From Acanthacorydalis orientalis (taxonomy: Eukaryota > Arthropoda > Insecta > Megaloptera > Corydalidae), in NCBI GenBank assembly GCA_034766995.1, contig CM068318.1:8089487-8153486 (forward strand): 64,000 nt of DNA, given 5' to 3'. Below, piece by piece: positions 61,839 to 64,000 of this stretch. The position numbers and the translations under genes were made by a program. The notes beneath the pieces are model-generated. The model worked only from the letters and a program-made list of their open reading frames with translations, ran no database searches and had not been told where the DNA came from. How positions within the stretch are numbered: the stretch's first letter is position 1; each line of letters opens with the position of its first letter.

Positions 61839-64000
61839 ACTGTTCTGATAGTTCTGATTCGATTTGCAGAATTTCCAAGAAATCGCTTATATGTAATAGT
61901 CAGAGACTAAATTGAAAATTTACCGAACGGTGATTATCCTATTAAATGATACATGAAATAGGGAATTTGATACGGTGGCGTACTATATTATTCAATTATT
62001 AAAAACGTTACATAATTTACGGAAAGGTCGTCCTTTATATCAGATACAAATTCTCATTGAAATGAAATAAGCTCTACTGGTTCTACACACGTTTTTATTT
62101 TTATTTAGTCCACAAACATCAAGTCCGATCTAATGTTGTTCAAAAAAATGTATCTAAAACGATTAAATATCTCACTCTACTTTTAGCGTTTATTTAACAA
62201 TTCAGCAACAAATCCCACTCATAAATGTTATTTATTTATATAACCTTGTTTAGTATAATCTTACATAAAATATCAATTTTTGACATATAGCAAAATGTAA
62301 AATTTTATTAATGTTTAAATTTTATACCAGGTATAAAATTTAAAACAAAAGTATCCAACAATCAAATCTTACAATTATCTGCAATAAACATACATATTTA
62401 AAAAAAAAAAACCTTAAGTGACAAAAATGCTATCCGAATCCCTAAACTTGAATTTAAATATAATTTTTTCTTTTTCAAAGATCTTTTTGGAAAAAATTAT
62501 TGTGAATTATTATAATTCATATGTGAAACACTGCATGATCATTAACTTGCAAAGCAGTTTAAATAAAAAAAGATTTATTTACTTCCATATAAAATAATTT
62601 AAAATCTAAGTTTCCAATTCAAAATATCATAATTAAACTTACTGCTCATGTATAATGATCTCGGTTTTAAATTTAATAATTTTCTTTTTAAAAAAAAATT
62701 ATTCTTATCTGCAAATATGATTATGAAAATAAAAATCGTTATAAGATAAATATATATATTTCCTATCAATCTTATATTTAATCCATACAAAAGATTTCTA
62801 CTTTCTAAAATCGTAAATTTCAAAGTTTTATTACGAAAAATAAGAAATAATGCAGAAATATGAATATTTTTATTTATTAACAGTTCGTTTTCATTATATG
62901 AGCAGTTACTTTACTGCTACAAACTCCTATAAATTTCATTTATACACAAGTAGTTGCAAAAATGTTGCATAAAGTATTTTTATACGAAAAATGACAATAA
63001 AATTATAGAAATATCGTTCAGTTGTCTAGTTATTAAAGTAAATATAAGAACGAAGAAGAAACTTGATATCAATTCCAATATCAGATGTTTTATGAATCAT
63101 CCTACGAATATACAAAAGCACATCGTGCATAGTAAATAAAATCAAACAGAATTCATTTCTGAAATCGAATCCAGTTAAATAAAAACCGAAGCATCTATAT
63201 GTTATGCTGGTGTATAGAAAAAAAAACTATTTGACAAACAAAAGTGGCTTTTATGGCATGTATGCGAACACATTAAACGGATGCCATTTATCAAAACCCA
63301 TTTAACTATAAAAACTTGTAGGTCAAGGATGATGACAATAACTTTTCTGCAAGCGCTCTACACAAAGCAGCGAAGAAAGCACTCTCATCCTCCAATACAT
63401 ATATAACATTATAATGATGTCATTGTAATAGTTAACATGTCAGTTTTGATGTATCTGCCAGTTTTGTTAGGTTTTCAATTATACGCTACACATTTGTCGC
63501 ATACGACCATTTTGAACAATTCATTAAGCCACAAAAAGTATGAATCTGTGTGGGTTTTGTGTTTAGTGGAATACTTTTGTTACAATTTAAATAAAATCTT
63601 TTCAACTTTTATTAATAAATAACCTGACCTTCATTGTGTTTCGATTTTAAATGCAACTAAAAAATATATATTTCTGTTTGTTTTAATCAAAAAAATAACT
63701 GAAATATACCTGTATTTATTTATATATATATATATATATATACTTATTTTTTGCTAAAAATATTATACTGTAACTTATTTCATTTATAGAACCTATTTAA
63801 TCTGAGATCTAAATCTGTGTCAATTCGTTAATGTTTATCGATGATTAGACCTAACTGATAATTTCAATAGTGTGTCATTAATTTTTCAACAGTATTTCCA
63901 AGTCATAAACAATATTTACATTTTTATTTTCTGAATTAAAATTTCTCAACAAACATTGGTATCTAATAATTGTGAATACTTATTTGTAAAGTTTACTAAT
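61839..64000. other. AT-rich non-coding sequence
   Basis: Moderately CpG-containing to about 62060, then plain AT-rich DNA with an AT microsatellite at 63720-63742. Frames at 62599-62823 and 63437-63622 are unrecognised. Confidence 0.5.

Overview
This is an AT-rich stretch of animal nuclear DNA in which I find no intact, recognisable protein-coding gene. Dense AT-dinucleotide microsatellites, mariner, Tc1-type and hAT transposon remnants and short GC- and CpG-richer patches point to an invertebrate, most likely an insect. A hymenopteran (bee-like) genome would fit the AT richness, undepleted CpG and mariner-dominated repeats, but that is a low-confidence inference. The window is best read as a gene desert or part of one or more very large introns. 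Most long open frames are Ile-Tyr repeats read through AT microsatellites.

Five layers of structure are visible. (1) About forty AT, GT/AC, GA/CT and ATGT microsatellites, the longest an uninterrupted AT tract at 58207-58327. (2) A dispersed fold-back repeat, here FB-1, in about seventeen degenerate copies throughout the window, with Tc1-like ends starting TACAGTTCTG. (3) A second small inverted-repeat element, here MITE-2, in four copies (9731, 13681, 22531, 46556), with TIRs carrying TTAGGCTTTCACA and an internal stem, sitting on TA targets that are often inside AT microsatellites. (4) Two families of internally deleted mariners. Family M1 (11908-12330, 36833-37365, 49143-49691, 51536-51680) keeps the DNA-binding part of a Hsmar1/cecropia-type transposase. 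Family M2 (7718-8247, 27726-28325, ends at 417-516 and 28588-28632) keeps a first helix-turn-helix joined to the extreme C-terminus. In each family the copies share one internal junction, so the deletion came before the copies spread. (5) A hAT remnant (57294-57680) followed directly by the C-terminal piece of another IS630/Tc1/mariner transposase (57731-57948).

Several short islands stand out by GC and CpG content: 12970-13140, 17460-17720, 24830-25160, 33862-34185, 35440-35900, 38160-38480, 39510-39730, 43660-43860, 47850-48430, 50330-50900, 52480-52700, 56320-56660, 58480-58860, 60060-60340 and 61513-62060. They are the only places where exons, promoters or conserved regulatory elements look likely. 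The best exon-like candidates are a 58-codon ATG frame at 17544-17720, a 107-codon ATG frame on the minus strand at 33862-34185, and a GC-richer stretch right after a good splice acceptor at 61512. None matches a family I recognise. No CRISPR array, rRNA, tRNA or prokaryotic gene organisation was seen.
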